This document shows positions 43,515 through 50,327 of a DNA stretch of 50,327 bases, in pieces; the first letter of the stretch is position 1, and each line of letters starts with the position of its first letter. The DNA lies in assembly GCA_036511855.1 (NCBI GenBank), contig DATCBN010000088.1, positions 1 through 50,327 of the forward strand, in the 5' to 3' direction. Both the position numbers and the translations under genes were made by a program. Under the pieces are notes generated by a model that saw nothing but the letters and a program-made list of their open reading frames with translations, made no database searches and was not told where the DNA came from. Source of the stretch: Candidatus Eremiobacteraceae bacterium (lineage in GTDB: Bacteria > Vulcanimicrobiota > Vulcanimicrobiia > Eremiobacterales > Eremiobacteraceae).

Positions 43515-44312
43515 GTGGTGCACAACTTAAGACGGAGATACATCCTCGCGAGTCTCGCCTTCGCCGGAATTTTGGCCGGCCCAACGGTTGCGAGCGCCGA
43601 TTGCGCTGTCACCGTGTCGAGCTTGTTTGCGCTCGGATCCGATTCCGCGAAGTCCACGACTGTGTACGGTTTCAATATTTCGAGGAGCGACGGTAAAGCA
43701 ATTGATGCGCGGATCGCAGCGCTTGCGTCGGACGGCAGTCAATTGCAGCAGTTCGAAGTTCAAGGCGCCATCCCAACTGTAAAAGCGAAACCGAACGAAT
43801 GGGCGGGTTTAGCATTTTCAATAGACGGCGGATCGCTTTCATCAATTGAAGTCACTGCAGAGTCCGAGCCGGGCAGTGACGAAGTCCGCCCATGTTCGGC
43901 GGCTGCGGTAGGTATCCAAAGGGATATCGCACCGGCGAGAGGAGCAACTCCGGCCGGCCACGGCGACTTGGGCGCGCTCGAACTAAGCGGGTCACTGGTA
44001 CCTGCATTAAACGCGGTCGCCGCGGTGGATGTTGTTTTCACGCGAGTCACAACAATGACTGCGCTGGCCTATCCGTCCAATGCAGTCAACGCCGGACGTC
44101 AAGGTCAGACGATCGTAGGAGTTACGATCGACATCGATGGACGTGTAAGAGATGCCGAAGTGCTGACGTCGTCGGGCGTGAAAACGCTCGACGATGCTGC
44201 AATTGCTGCAGCCCGAAGTTCCATTTACAGCGTGGCAACAATGAACGGTTTGCCGGTCGTCAGCCACTTTTCTGCTACGTATGAGTTCCGGATCGATAAC
44301 AACCGCAGATAA
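43515..44312 (+). CDS. Exported protein with a TonB C-terminal domain
   Basis: 265 residues from a GTG start with a signal peptide (basic n-region, YILASLAFAGILAGPTVASA). The last ~85 residues are a TonB_C-like domain: GRQGQTIVGVTIDIDGRVRDAEVLTSSGVKTLDDAAIAAARSSIYSVATMNGLPVVSHFSATYEFRI. The usual N-terminal membrane anchor and Pro-rich spacer of true TonB are missing, and the middle region is of unknown fold. It is not a working energy transducer by itself; many secreted proteins in this kind of organism use the domain for other contacts. No TonB-dependent receptor is in the window. Confidence 0.78.
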   Translation: MVHNLRRRYILASLAFAGILAGPTVASADCAVTVSSLFALGSDSAKSTTVYGFNISRSDGKAIDARIAALASDGSQLQQFEVQGAIPTVKAKPNEWAGLAFSIDGGSLSSIEVTAESEPGSDEVRPCSAAAVGIQRDIAPARGATPAGHGDLGALELSGSLVPALNAVAAVDVVFTRVTTMTALAYPSNAVNAGRQGQTIVGVTIDIDGRVRDAEVLTSSGVKTLDDAAIAAARSSIYSVATMNGLPVVSHFSATYEFRIDNNRR

Positions 44313-44542
44313 AGTCTGGGCTAGTTCGCTTGATGCGCTGACGATTTGTCTACGTGACTGATACAATGTCCGCAAAATGCGGCACATGGTCGCTCAGCCC
44401 GGAGTCGATCCACTCGCTGCGGGAACCGATCCCAACCGTCATCCGGTTATCAACAAATTTTTTAGGCACGAGTCCTCGCGAGTCATCCCGTAGCGCAGCT
44501 GCGCTCGGCGGAGAACGCGGCGGTCGCCGCTAAGTTACCGTC

Positions 44543-45037
44543 GTGCCTAAGAAACGCAAGATCAAGAAAGAGCCGCCGCGATGGAAATGGATCGACGGCT
44601 GGCGCGCCGCAGCAGGCTCCGCTCTGTGCGTTGAGGGGATTTTAGCGGGCGGCAACCGGCCGTGCATGCCGTCGTTAGACACAGACAAATTGATCGGTCT
44701 CCTGCTTTCGATGAACGCCGTCGGGATCGCCGAGCTTTACGGTCTCTTCGCGGCAGTACCGGCATTCATCGTCGCGGCGAGTCCTATGTCGCTCGGTATA
44801 GATCCAAAGAACCGCAACACAGTGATCATCGTGCTTGCCGTCTTGACGCTCTCGTTTCAACTCTTCGTCAGTCTTATGGTTTGGCTTCCGCTGTTGGGCG
44901 TCGTGATCGGCTTGCTCATTAGGTGGTACCCATGGGTACGGCAACGCTGGTTGCTGTCGGCGCTCTTCGCAGCCGCCGCGTTCGGAGTCATACAATTTTC
45001 GGGACTCCAGTACGGTCACATCCATTGCGGGCCGTGA
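44543..45037 (+). CDS. Hypothetical membrane protein
   Basis: 164 residues from a GTG. A very basic N-terminus (PKKRKIKKEPPRWKW), then three or four hydrophobic segments (LYGLFAAVPAFIVAA, TVIIVLAVLTLSFQLFVSLM, WLPLLGVVIGLLI, LLSALFAAAAFGVI) and two Cys near the ends. No family recognised. It is preceded by a 230-bp gap in which no gene is visible and followed by the convergent DoxX gene 54 bp on. The start codon is uncertain. Confidence 0.6.
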   Translation: MPKKRKIKKEPPRWKWIDGWRAAAGSALCVEGILAGGNRPCMPSLDTDKLIGLLLSMNAVGIAELYGLFAAVPAFIVAASPMSLGIDPKNRNTVIIVLAVLTLSFQLFVSLMVWLPLLGVVIGLLIRWYPWVRQRWLLSALFAAAAFGVIQFSGLQYGHIHCGP

Positions 45038-45091
45038 GCACCTGAATCGGACGCTTCGGCGAAACGAACGAACGGCGGTCTCGTCGGATTT

Positions 45092-45559
45092 TCAGACGCG
45101 ATCGCGTGCGGCGCCGCCCCGGACCGTCGCACCGATCACGATGCCTGCGCTGATGAGCACGAGATTCTTTATGATGTACTGTCCTACGAGGGTCGGCACG
45201 AACGGAATGGATTCAAAGGTCTGCGACGGGAAGAAAAACAATGGGAGCAGCGTTCCCAACATCTGCGCGAAAAGCAAGAACAATGTGACGCGTTTGGCGA
45301 CGCCGGCGATCAACCCGAGACCTATCAGACATTCCCACGTCGCCAAAATTGGAAGACTCACGTGCGGTCCGATGTGGCCGAAGGTCAGCACGAGAATTGT
45401 ATCGCTTGCCATTTTCTCGGCCGGGCTTTGATTTGGGAAATATTTCAAGACGCCGAACCAGAAAAAGACGATGCCAAGACTTAGCCGCAAAACGGTGATG
45501 CCGTTAGCGGCCATCCATTTGACGATCGCGCGGTCTATTTTGTCGAATGTGGCACTCAT
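45092..45559 (-). CDS. DoxX-family membrane protein
   Basis: 155 residues from the ATG at 45557-45559. Four hydrophobic segments, the DoxX pattern ITVLRLSLGIVFFWFGVLKY, ATWECLIGLGLIAGVAKRVTLFLLFAQMLG and YIIKNLVLISAGIVIGA. DoxX proteins are linked to respiratory or thiol-oxidation functions in some bacteria, but the family as a whole is poorly defined. A longer reading to 45607 is in frame but passes through the promoter. Confidence 0.82.
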   Translation of the reverse strand: MSATFDKIDRAIVKWMAANGITVLRLSLGIVFFWFGVLKYFPNQSPAEKMASDTILVLTFGHIGPHVSLPILATWECLIGLGLIAGVAKRVTLFLLFAQMLGTLLPLFFFPSQTFESIPFVPTLVGQYIIKNLVLISAGIVIGATVRGGAARDRV

Positions 45560-45565
45560 GCAAAC

Positions 45566-45571
45566 AGTATA
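45566..45571 (-). promoter_or_regulatory. -10 box of a probable leaderless doxX transcript
   Basis: TATACT on the minus strand ends 6 nt before the ATG at 45559, so transcription should start at or next to the ATG. There is no ribosome site. No good -35 was found. It is the second such arrangement in the window, after the formyltransferase at 16902. Confidence 0.45.
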
Positions 45572-45601
45572 CCCCGAAAACGGAGACATGCCGGGGCGGT
45601 G

Positions 45602-45879
45602 AAGCAAAAGTTTTCGACGAAAAGGTCATGGAGGCATTCGCTCCGCGCCGGCGTGTGCCGGTCAAGCCACCGTCAACCGTCACGCCTATCGCACCACTTT
45701 CGTGGACATGGGCGGATCGAGATCACCCTGGAACTTGATACGGAAGTTCGCACGGTCGACGTGCCGGCCGATCTCGCAAAAGTTCTAGGCAAACGTCGAT
45801 AGGATTCAAGCGGCGAAACAAATCGAGACGCGCGTGCGCCGTATAGAACAAGTCATCGGCAAGGTTCAAGAACGTGCGG
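45602..45879 (+). pseudogene. Decayed DUF1905/YdeI-family gene
   Basis: Pieces of the family appear in order but in different frames. KVMEAFAPRRRVPVK (45620s-45660s); then, after a one-base loss, TVNRHAYRTTFVDMGG; then, in another frame and after an internal deletion of perhaps 20 codons, IEITLELDTEVRTVDVPADLAKVL (45715-45790); then a stop, a second deletion, and AAKQIETRVRRIEQVIGKVQER (45810-45875), which matches the C-terminal helix of YdeI proteins (EAKRxETRxRRI). At least two frameshifts and two deletions make it non-functional. YdeI is linked to resistance to membrane-active peptides. Its end runs up to the stop of the convergent phosphoesterase gene. Confidence 0.75.
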
Positions 45880-46812
45880 CTAGCGCGCCGGCCCGGCGGG
45901 CTGCCTCCAAACATCCTCGATCGGCGCCACATTAGCCGAGTATCCTAAATACGGCAAACCGTAAAAATCTTCGACGGTTCGGAGCACCCGGTAGTCGTCT
46001 ACCGGTTCGTCGTAGACGCCCGGCTTCACGTCCGCACCGATGAAGATCAGCGGAATGCTGTTGCCCATCAGCGTGTCGCTCTCGTCCCAGGCGATAATGA
46101 CCAATGAATTGTGCGATTGCACCCAATCGATGAGCGGCGCGACGTTTCGACGGAGCCACGCGTCACCGGCCGCGATGCTGCCGGTGTGCATGTCGTGGGC
46201 GAGATTGGGGATGACGAATGCGACCGTCGGCAATCGATTCAGACTCGGCAACGCAGCAAATGCAAGGTTGTCTGCCGCCGGCACATCGCTGAAATTGACC
46301 CAGGGCGAATGCTTGCGGGCGTATCCTTCGTTCAGCTCACCGCTGAAGCAGCCGGCAAATCCCGGATGCGGCAGATCTTCGGAATATCCGGCAAACGAGA
46401 ACCCGGCGGCTATCAGCGCGCCTCCGAGCGAGGGTTGCGATGGCGGGAGGTCCTTCTCCGGACAAGAATCCGCGTCGGCGTTTGTCCGGCCCGTGAACAA
46501 CGCGATATAGTTCGGCTGACTTGGATGGGCGACGCCCGTCGCTTTCGCGAACAAGGCGGCTGATTTCGCCAGTCCATTGAGATACGGAGCCTTGCTGCTG
46601 CCGATGATCGTCGTGTCGGCTTTGTTCTCCTCGATGACGAAGATGACGTGCGCCGGCCGGGGGAGCGTCGCGCGAGGTACGCTCGATCCGACCGGAATCA
46701 GCGGGGGTAGTTCGGTCGGCTGCGTGTGACTGCCATAGTAGTTCGCGAGCGCGAGCCAGCAGACGATCACAGTCGCCACCGAGATCGCCGCGATGGTCCA
46801 CCGTCGCTTCAC
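45880..46812 (-). CDS. Membrane-anchored phosphoesterase (AcpA/SapM-like, PF04185 type)
   Basis: 310 residues from a GTG at 46810-46812 that overlaps the upstream yqeG stop as GTGA. One N-terminal membrane segment (WTIAAISVATVIVCWLALANYY) anchors a periplasmic or extracellular domain. HVIFVIEENKADTTIIG (~residue 55), HPSQPNYIALFTG, and the late HDMHTGSIAAGDAWL and IIAWDESDTL blocks are those of the alkaline-phosphatase-like acid phosphatase/phospholipase C group; the metal ligands Glu/Asn and the Asp/His of the later blocks are present. Members dephosphorylate phosphoinositides or other phosphates or cut phospholipids. The lipid-kinase neighbour favours a lipid substrate. Confidence 0.85.
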   Translation of the reverse strand: MKRRWTIAAISVATVIVCWLALANYYGSHTQPTELPPLIPVGSSVPRATLPRPAHVIFVIEENKADTTIIGSSKAPYLNGLAKSAALFAKATGVAHPSQPNYIALFTGRTNADADSCPEKDLPPSQPSLGGALIAAGFSFAGYSEDLPHPGFAGCFSGELNEGYARKHSPWVNFSDVPAADNLAFAALPSLNRLPTVAFVIPNLAHDMHTGSIAAGDAWLRRNVAPLIDWVQSHNSLVIIAWDESDTLMGNSIPLIFIGADVKPGVYDEPVDDYRVLRTVEDFYGLPYLGYSANVAPIEDVWRQPAGPAR

Positions 46813-47327
46813 TGAGGCCGCTTGATGGTCTGCCGGAGCATATAACGTTCCATCGCGCGGATCGGCCACATCGCACGATGCTCGTGAGGAACGATAGGCT
46901 CGGTCAGGATCGCGCGGATGCCGAGCAGTTTTGCAGCGAGGACGTCGGCGAACAGTTGATCGCCGATGACCACGGTCTCTTTTCGCCGGACGCGTAACTG
47001 CCTGACCGCGCGGATGACGCCGAACGGAAGCGGCTTGAGCGCAGTGTGCACGAACGTGATGATGCCAAGAAGCGTGGCCACGCTCTTGACCCACGCGCGC
47101 ACGTTATTTGATACGATCGCGATCGCGAAGCCGCGATCGAGCGCCTCGCGTACCCAGGCGGCCACTTCGGGCGCCGGTTCGAGCAGTTTCCAGCCGATGA
47201 GCGTATTGTCGAGGTCGATGACGATTCCGCGAATACCTTCGGCGCTCAGCTCCTCTAGCGATATCGAACTGACGTTGCGCACGATGCGAAACGGTCTCAT
47301 CATCTGGCGCGGATTTCGGAATCTCAT
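46809..47327 (-). CDS. YqeG-type HAD IIIA phosphatase
   Basis: 172 residues from ATG 47325-47327, which overlaps the stop of the lipid kinase gene as ATGA. HAD motif I is IDLDNTLIG (Asp38 nucleophile, Asp40), motif II in AIVSNN, motif III Lys in LKPLP, motif IV in VIGDQLFADVLAA. The YqeG/Gep4 group includes yeast Gep4, which removes phosphate from phosphatidylglycerophosphate. That activity would fit the lipid kinase upstream and the phosphoesterase downstream. The substrate is an inference from family and context. A longer in-frame reading lies inside the kinase gene and is ignored. Confidence 0.88.
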   Translation of the reverse strand: MRFRNPRQMMRPFRIVRNVSSISLEELSAEGIRGIVIDLDNTLIGWKLLEPAPEVAAWVREALDRGFAIAIVSNNVRAWVKSVATLLGIITFVHTALKPLPFGVIRAVRQLRVRRKETVVIGDQLFADVLAAKLLGIRAILTEPIVPHEHRAMWPIRAMERYMLRQTIKRPQ

Positions 47328-48289
47328 ACCGGAGCGTCGACCGGCGGAACTTCGACCGGCGGAGCCGGCACGAAGACTGCGACCGCGCGGGGAACGACTT
47401 CGAAGACAGCGGGTGTGGCGGTGACGATCTCTCCGTCGGCTTCGATACGCTTCGGCCTGTGCGTTCGTACTTCGAATCGCTTGCCGTGCGTGGTATGGAC
47501 GCTTCGCGCCTCGTCGTAGCGGCGCTGCAGCAACGCCCTGAACGCGTCGAAATACGTCCATCCATGTTCGAATCCCACGCTGTAAAAGTCAAGCAGGCGG
47601 TCGTCGATCTCGGCTTCGTCGCTTGCGACAAATCCGCCGAAGTTGCGGCTGTTTCCCAGCGTGAGCTGGAGGGTCTTGACATCGAATTCATCGCCGCCGT
47701 CCACCCGCACGTGCGCGCGGAACCGGTGCATCCTGAAAAGCAAAACGACCGCATTGTACAAGAGCGCCAGTATGCCAAAGCGAGCCTTCGCTTCGCTGGT
47801 CAACGCGCGGCAGAGCGCCACGCTCAGTCCAACGCTCGCTTCATTGAAGAAGTAGGCGTCGTTGACGCGCCCCACATCGATGCGGCGCGAATGCCCTTGG
47901 GCGATCACGTCGCACGCCTCATCCAGGTCATTGGGAATGCCAAGAGTCTTTGCCAGATCGTTCGCCGTGCCGAGCGGCAGCAATCCAAGCGGGAGATCGG
48001 TGCCGACGAGACCCTGAAGAGCCCCGTTGAGCGTGCCGTCACCGCCGCCGACGATAACGCAGTCGACGTCATCGCGGTGTTCGCGAATGGCGTTTGCGAT
48101 GGCCGACCTGCTTCGAATGACCGACCTGACGACGTCGATATCGCGGCTTCGAAGCGCTTCGAGCACGCGCTGGACGTTCGGCGCGACGCTGCGCGCCTTT
48201 GCGTTGAGGAATACTAAGGCGCGGCGCCTAGCCACCGGCGTCTTAGGAAGAGCCTCGCCAGCATGTCCCAAATCCTGCGTGGTCTGCAC
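47324..48289 (-). CDS. Diacylglycerol kinase-like lipid kinase
   Basis: 321 residues from a GTG. Nucleotide-binding GGGDGT is at residues 81-86, followed by LGLLPLGTANDLAKTLGIP, the standard YegS/DgkB/BmrU pattern, and RRIDVGRVNDAYFFNEASVGLS. The C-terminal half is the beta-sandwich of the same fold. It should phosphorylate diacylglycerol, sphingoid or phosphatidylglycerol-type lipids with ATP. The last residues are rich in Pro/Val (PAPPVEVPPVDAPV). It is the first gene of a three-gene operon in which each stop overlaps the next start by 4 nt. Confidence 0.92.
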   Translation of the reverse strand: MQTTQDLGHAGEALPKTPVARRRALVFLNAKARSVAPNVQRVLEALRSRDIDVVRSVIRSRSAIANAIREHRDDVDCVIVGGGDGTLNGALQGLVGTDLPLGLLPLGTANDLAKTLGIPNDLDEACDVIAQGHSRRIDVGRVNDAYFFNEASVGLSVALCRALTSEAKARFGILALLYNAVVLLFRMHRFRAHVRVDGGDEFDVKTLQLTLGNSRNFGGFVASDEAEIDDRLLDFYSVGFEHGWTYFDAFRALLQRRYDEARSVHTTHGKRFEVRTHRPKRIEADGEIVTATPAVFEVVPRAVAVFVPAPPVEVPPVDAPV

Positions 48290-48346
48290 GCCATGCTTGT
48301 TCCCAATCGAGGGGGTGAGTAACCGCGAGGCGCTCGTCGCGGGTGG

Positions 48347-49351
48347 TTAGTGGCTCATCGCGTTAGAAATCAAGACCGCCCATTTCGCCGGATGCGCCGG
48401 CCCGCCGGGCAGAGCGTTGAAGTATTCCCAAGCGAATACGCCGCCGAAATCCGGATACTTCGCGACGAGCTGTTTCACCGTGCTCTTGACCGTGATGATC
48501 GGAAGATAGCCGGATCCATCCGACGGATTGGCAATCGTGCCCGCGACAGCGAGATCGGCAGGGTAACCATGAGCGACCACTTTGTCGTAGTCGGTCGTGG
48601 AGACAAGCGAGCCGAATCCGCTGTAGAACTGCGCGTCGAACCACGCGATGTCCGCGCCTTCCGGGCTATGGTAGAGTTGATCGTAATTGAAGCCCGAAAG
48701 ATTCGCGCCGCCGGATAACGCCGACGACACCGGCGCCAGCGTGATGAGGAATTTCTTGCCGAAGTCGGTGTGCAGCCTCCCGATCAATTTTCGGATGTCA
48801 AAGAGCGAGACCGACTCTTCGACATCTAGATCGATGCCGTTCAACTTGTATTGCACGATCGTCTGTTTCAGGATCGGATAGAATATCTTCCATTGTCCGA
48901 ACAGGTCCTTGTACGAGCCCTGCGCCGCGCCGCCGAGCATCATCCGCGCGGTCACGCCGTAGCCTTGAAGGGTGGCTACTTCCGGCCACATGACGTCGAA
49001 GATCGGATCGCCGGGTGGATTGTCGTTCAGATGGATGTAGGGAGCCCCTTGGTTGTCGTAGCCGAGATGAAAGGCGGCGACGATCAAATCGGTGACGTAC
49101 GGTTTGTTGTTGGCGGGGTTCAGCTTCGTCCAGATCGGCGACAAGGAGAGGTAGTTTCCCTGACTATATTGCGTCTGATAGTAGTAGATGACGCGTTTCG
49201 ACGCTACCACAGACGGCGGGACGAGCATCGCAGGCCGCGATTGCGCTGCCGAACGCTCGTGAACTGCCGGAGTCGTGGCGCTCGAGCACCCGCCGGCGGA
49301 AATAGCGCAAAGTAGCGCCGCTGAAATAGCGATGCGATTCGATGATCTCAT
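48347..49351 (-). CDS. GH18-like glycosidase lipoprotein
   Basis: 334 residues from the ATG at 49349-49351, which follows GGAGG by 10 nt (a long in-frame extension to 49630 lies inside the next gene). Lipobox ISAGGC, so it is anchored in the envelope. The glycoside hydrolase 18 signature is NGIDLDVEE (171-179): Asp174, Asp176 and Glu178 as in DGxDxDxE, the first Asp being Asn. YxQTQY at the start and AWFDAQFYSGFG and GVFAWEYFNA later are the usual barrel strands. It should cut chitin, peptidoglycan-related or N-acetylglucosamine-containing glycans with substrate assistance. Confidence 0.87.
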   Translation of the reverse strand: MRSSNRIAISAALLCAISAGGCSSATTPAVHERSAAQSRPAMLVPPSVVASKRVIYYYQTQYSQGNYLSLSPIWTKLNPANNKPYVTDLIVAAFHLGYDNQGAPYIHLNDNPPGDPIFDVMWPEVATLQGYGVTARMMLGGAAQGSYKDLFGQWKIFYPILKQTIVQYKLNGIDLDVEESVSLFDIRKLIGRLHTDFGKKFLITLAPVSSALSGGANLSGFNYDQLYHSPEGADIAWFDAQFYSGFGSLVSTTDYDKVVAHGYPADLAVAGTIANPSDGSGYLPIITVKSTVKQLVAKYPDFGGVFAWEYFNALPGGPAHPAKWAVLISNAMSH

Positions 49352-49391
49352 CGGTGTTGAACCTCCGTCGTGGACGACTAGGCGGCGGTTA

Positions 49392-50327
49392 TTACGCAGG
49401 CCCGGCGGCAGTTCCCACTCGTGCTGAGTCCAACGTGCTGTCGTGCGCGGTCCGGCGCGAGAGCTCGTCGGCAAGGTCTTTGACCTGTTGCCGCAACTCT
49501 GGCACTGCGGTGGACTCGTACAGCATTCCGCGGCGCAACGATCCGATGGCGTAAATTCGGGGCGAGGCGCATCCGTCTTTGCCGACGACCGCGCCGGCGC
49601 CGTCGACATCGATCCCGAGTCCCAGCGCATCGGGCCGGATCGCGTCCCCGGCGATGAGATTGCGCCACAACGGATCGTTGGAGCGGGCGTAATCGCCGCG
49701 GGGACCGGTGCAGTTCACAACGAGATCGGCACTGACGATGACCGCGTCACCTTCCACGCGACGCACGAAGCTTGCGACCGCACGCCCCGCGCTTTCCGAG
49801 AGCGAAGTGAGGCGGCCGGCACGCACGTCGAGTAAGCCAGACGCCTGCATGCGTTTGATCGCTGCGTCGACCGCGGGGGCAGCGCGGTGGCGGTGGATTT
49901 CCCAGAGCGGACGCGCGTGCCGGAGAAAACGCTTTTTGGCATTTGGCGAGAGCTCTCGCCAGACGCGCTGCGTATGCGGCCGAAGCGCATCGAAGACCGA
50001 TCGCCAGTCGCTTCCCTTCGCTTCAGCGTGCCGCACGTGCATGCGCACGGAGCGGCTGATGTCGACGATGGATTCCCGACCGGTGAGCGCGCCGAAATCA
50101 CCGTCGTACGGCGGAGCCGCACGGTGCACTTGCGGCAGGCGCCCGCGCCGCGAGAGCATCGTCACCTGCGCGTGCGGATTGCGCGCCTGGATCGTCAGCG
50201 CGACGTCGATCGCCGTGAGCCCCGAGCCGACAAGCAACACCTTGCGCACCGCATCGATCTTTTCGACAAGCGCACGGCCCCACGGATCGCGGACATAGAC
50301 CGGCGAGCGCAGGAACGAAGGGCTCGC
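49392..50327 (-). CDS. FAD/NAD(P)-binding protein (YdhS-like), N-terminus cut off
   Basis: The frame is open from the right edge (50327) to the TGA or TAG at 49392, at least 311 codons, so the start lies outside the window; a GTG at 50249 inside it is not the real start. The second dinucleotide motif is KVLLVGSGLTAIDVALT, preceded by SPVYVRDPWGRA, and later SRRGRLPQVH, VVNCTGPRGDY and IYAIGSLRRGMLYE. This layout is the FAD-NAD(P)-binding family of E. coli YdhS. It probably acts as a flavin oxidoreductase. Substrate is unknown. The C-terminal tail is Ala/Thr-rich. Confidence 0.85.
   Translation of the reverse strand, partial: ASPSFLRSPVYVRDPWGRALVEKIDAVRKVLLVGSGLTAIDVALTIQARNPHAQVTMLSRRGRLPQVHRAAPPYDGDFGALTGRESIVDISRSVRMHVRHAEAKGSDWRSVFDALRPHTQRVWRELSPNAKKRFLRHARPLWEIHRHRAAPAVDAAIKRMQASGLLDVRAGRLTSLSESAGRAVASFVRRVEGDAVIVSADLVVNCTGPRGDYARSNDPLWRNLIAGDAIRPDALGLGIDVDGAGAVVGKDGCASPRIYAIGSLRRGMLYESTAVPELRQQVKDLADELSRRTAHDSTLDSARVGTAAGPA

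Noticed and set aside
43515-44312. True TonB energy-transducing protein
   Set aside because: It has a cleavable-type signal instead of an anchor, no Pro-rich spacer, and no ExbB/ExbD or receptor genes nearby.

Overview
The window looks like one contiguous piece of a high-GC chromosome from an uncultured-type, Gram-negative-like soil bacterium. The gene mix (secreted zinc metalloprotease, alpha-2-macroglobulin lipoprotein, TonB-C protein, many lipobox lipoproteins, selenocysteine machinery, a fused GDP-mannose pyrophosphorylase of the actinobacterial/cyanobacterial type) and the absence of close matches to well-known operon orders suggest a deep Terrabacteria-like lineage such as Eremiobacterota (WPS-2). 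That placement is an inference of low certainty. No rRNA, tRNA, CRISPR array, phage or transposase gene was found.

Layout. 1-15300: start of a truncated S9-type peptidase, a diguanylate cyclase fused to an NB-ARC ATPase, a run of three secreted proteins ending in an HExxH metalloprotease, then divergent PBP1C and a 1.9 kaa alpha-2-macroglobulin without the thioester motif. 15300-17500: acetyltransferase, His-rich lipoprotein, free-standing formyltransferase. 17490-21660: complete sulfate-uptake operon sbp-cysT-cysW-cysA followed by its own Rrf2-type regulator, with two inverted repeats in the promoter. 21690-30610: selB, selA, thioredoxin, GDP-mannose pyrophosphorylase/phosphomannomutase-like fusion and gyrA, all on the minus strand. 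30750-33610: translation/RNA-modification cluster tsaE-tsaB-rimI-yqeK-rsfS plus a small membrane protein. 33690-36560: divergent acyl-CoA dehydrogenase and PaaK-like ligase.

36560-45900 is accessory in character: unknown lipoprotein and membrane proteins, a Kelch propeller lipoprotein, a DUF4242/1-Cys peroxiredoxin pair, a CPBP protease, a repeat-rich secreted protein with a clear intrinsic terminator, a TonB-C protein, DoxX, and two decayed genes (a 16-codon relic of a second PaaK-like ligase and a broken DUF1905/YdeI gene). 45880-48289 is a tightly coupled lipid-kinase / YqeG-type HAD phosphatase / membrane-anchored phosphoesterase operon, followed by a GH18-like lipoprotein and a truncated FAD/NAD(P)-binding protein.

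The most unusual non-coding structure is a family of bipartite palindromic elements between genes (276-332, 15191-15244, 27989-28042 and several half copies). Each is built from two different 8-bp-stem hairpins (GGGCAAGC/GCTTGCCC and GGGTGAGC/GCTCACCC) and bounded by GTACTAGGG and its complement. The strongest candidates for something undescribed are this element, the cyclase-NB-ARC fusion, the three-gene secreted metalloprotease unit, and the lipid kinase/phosphatase operon.
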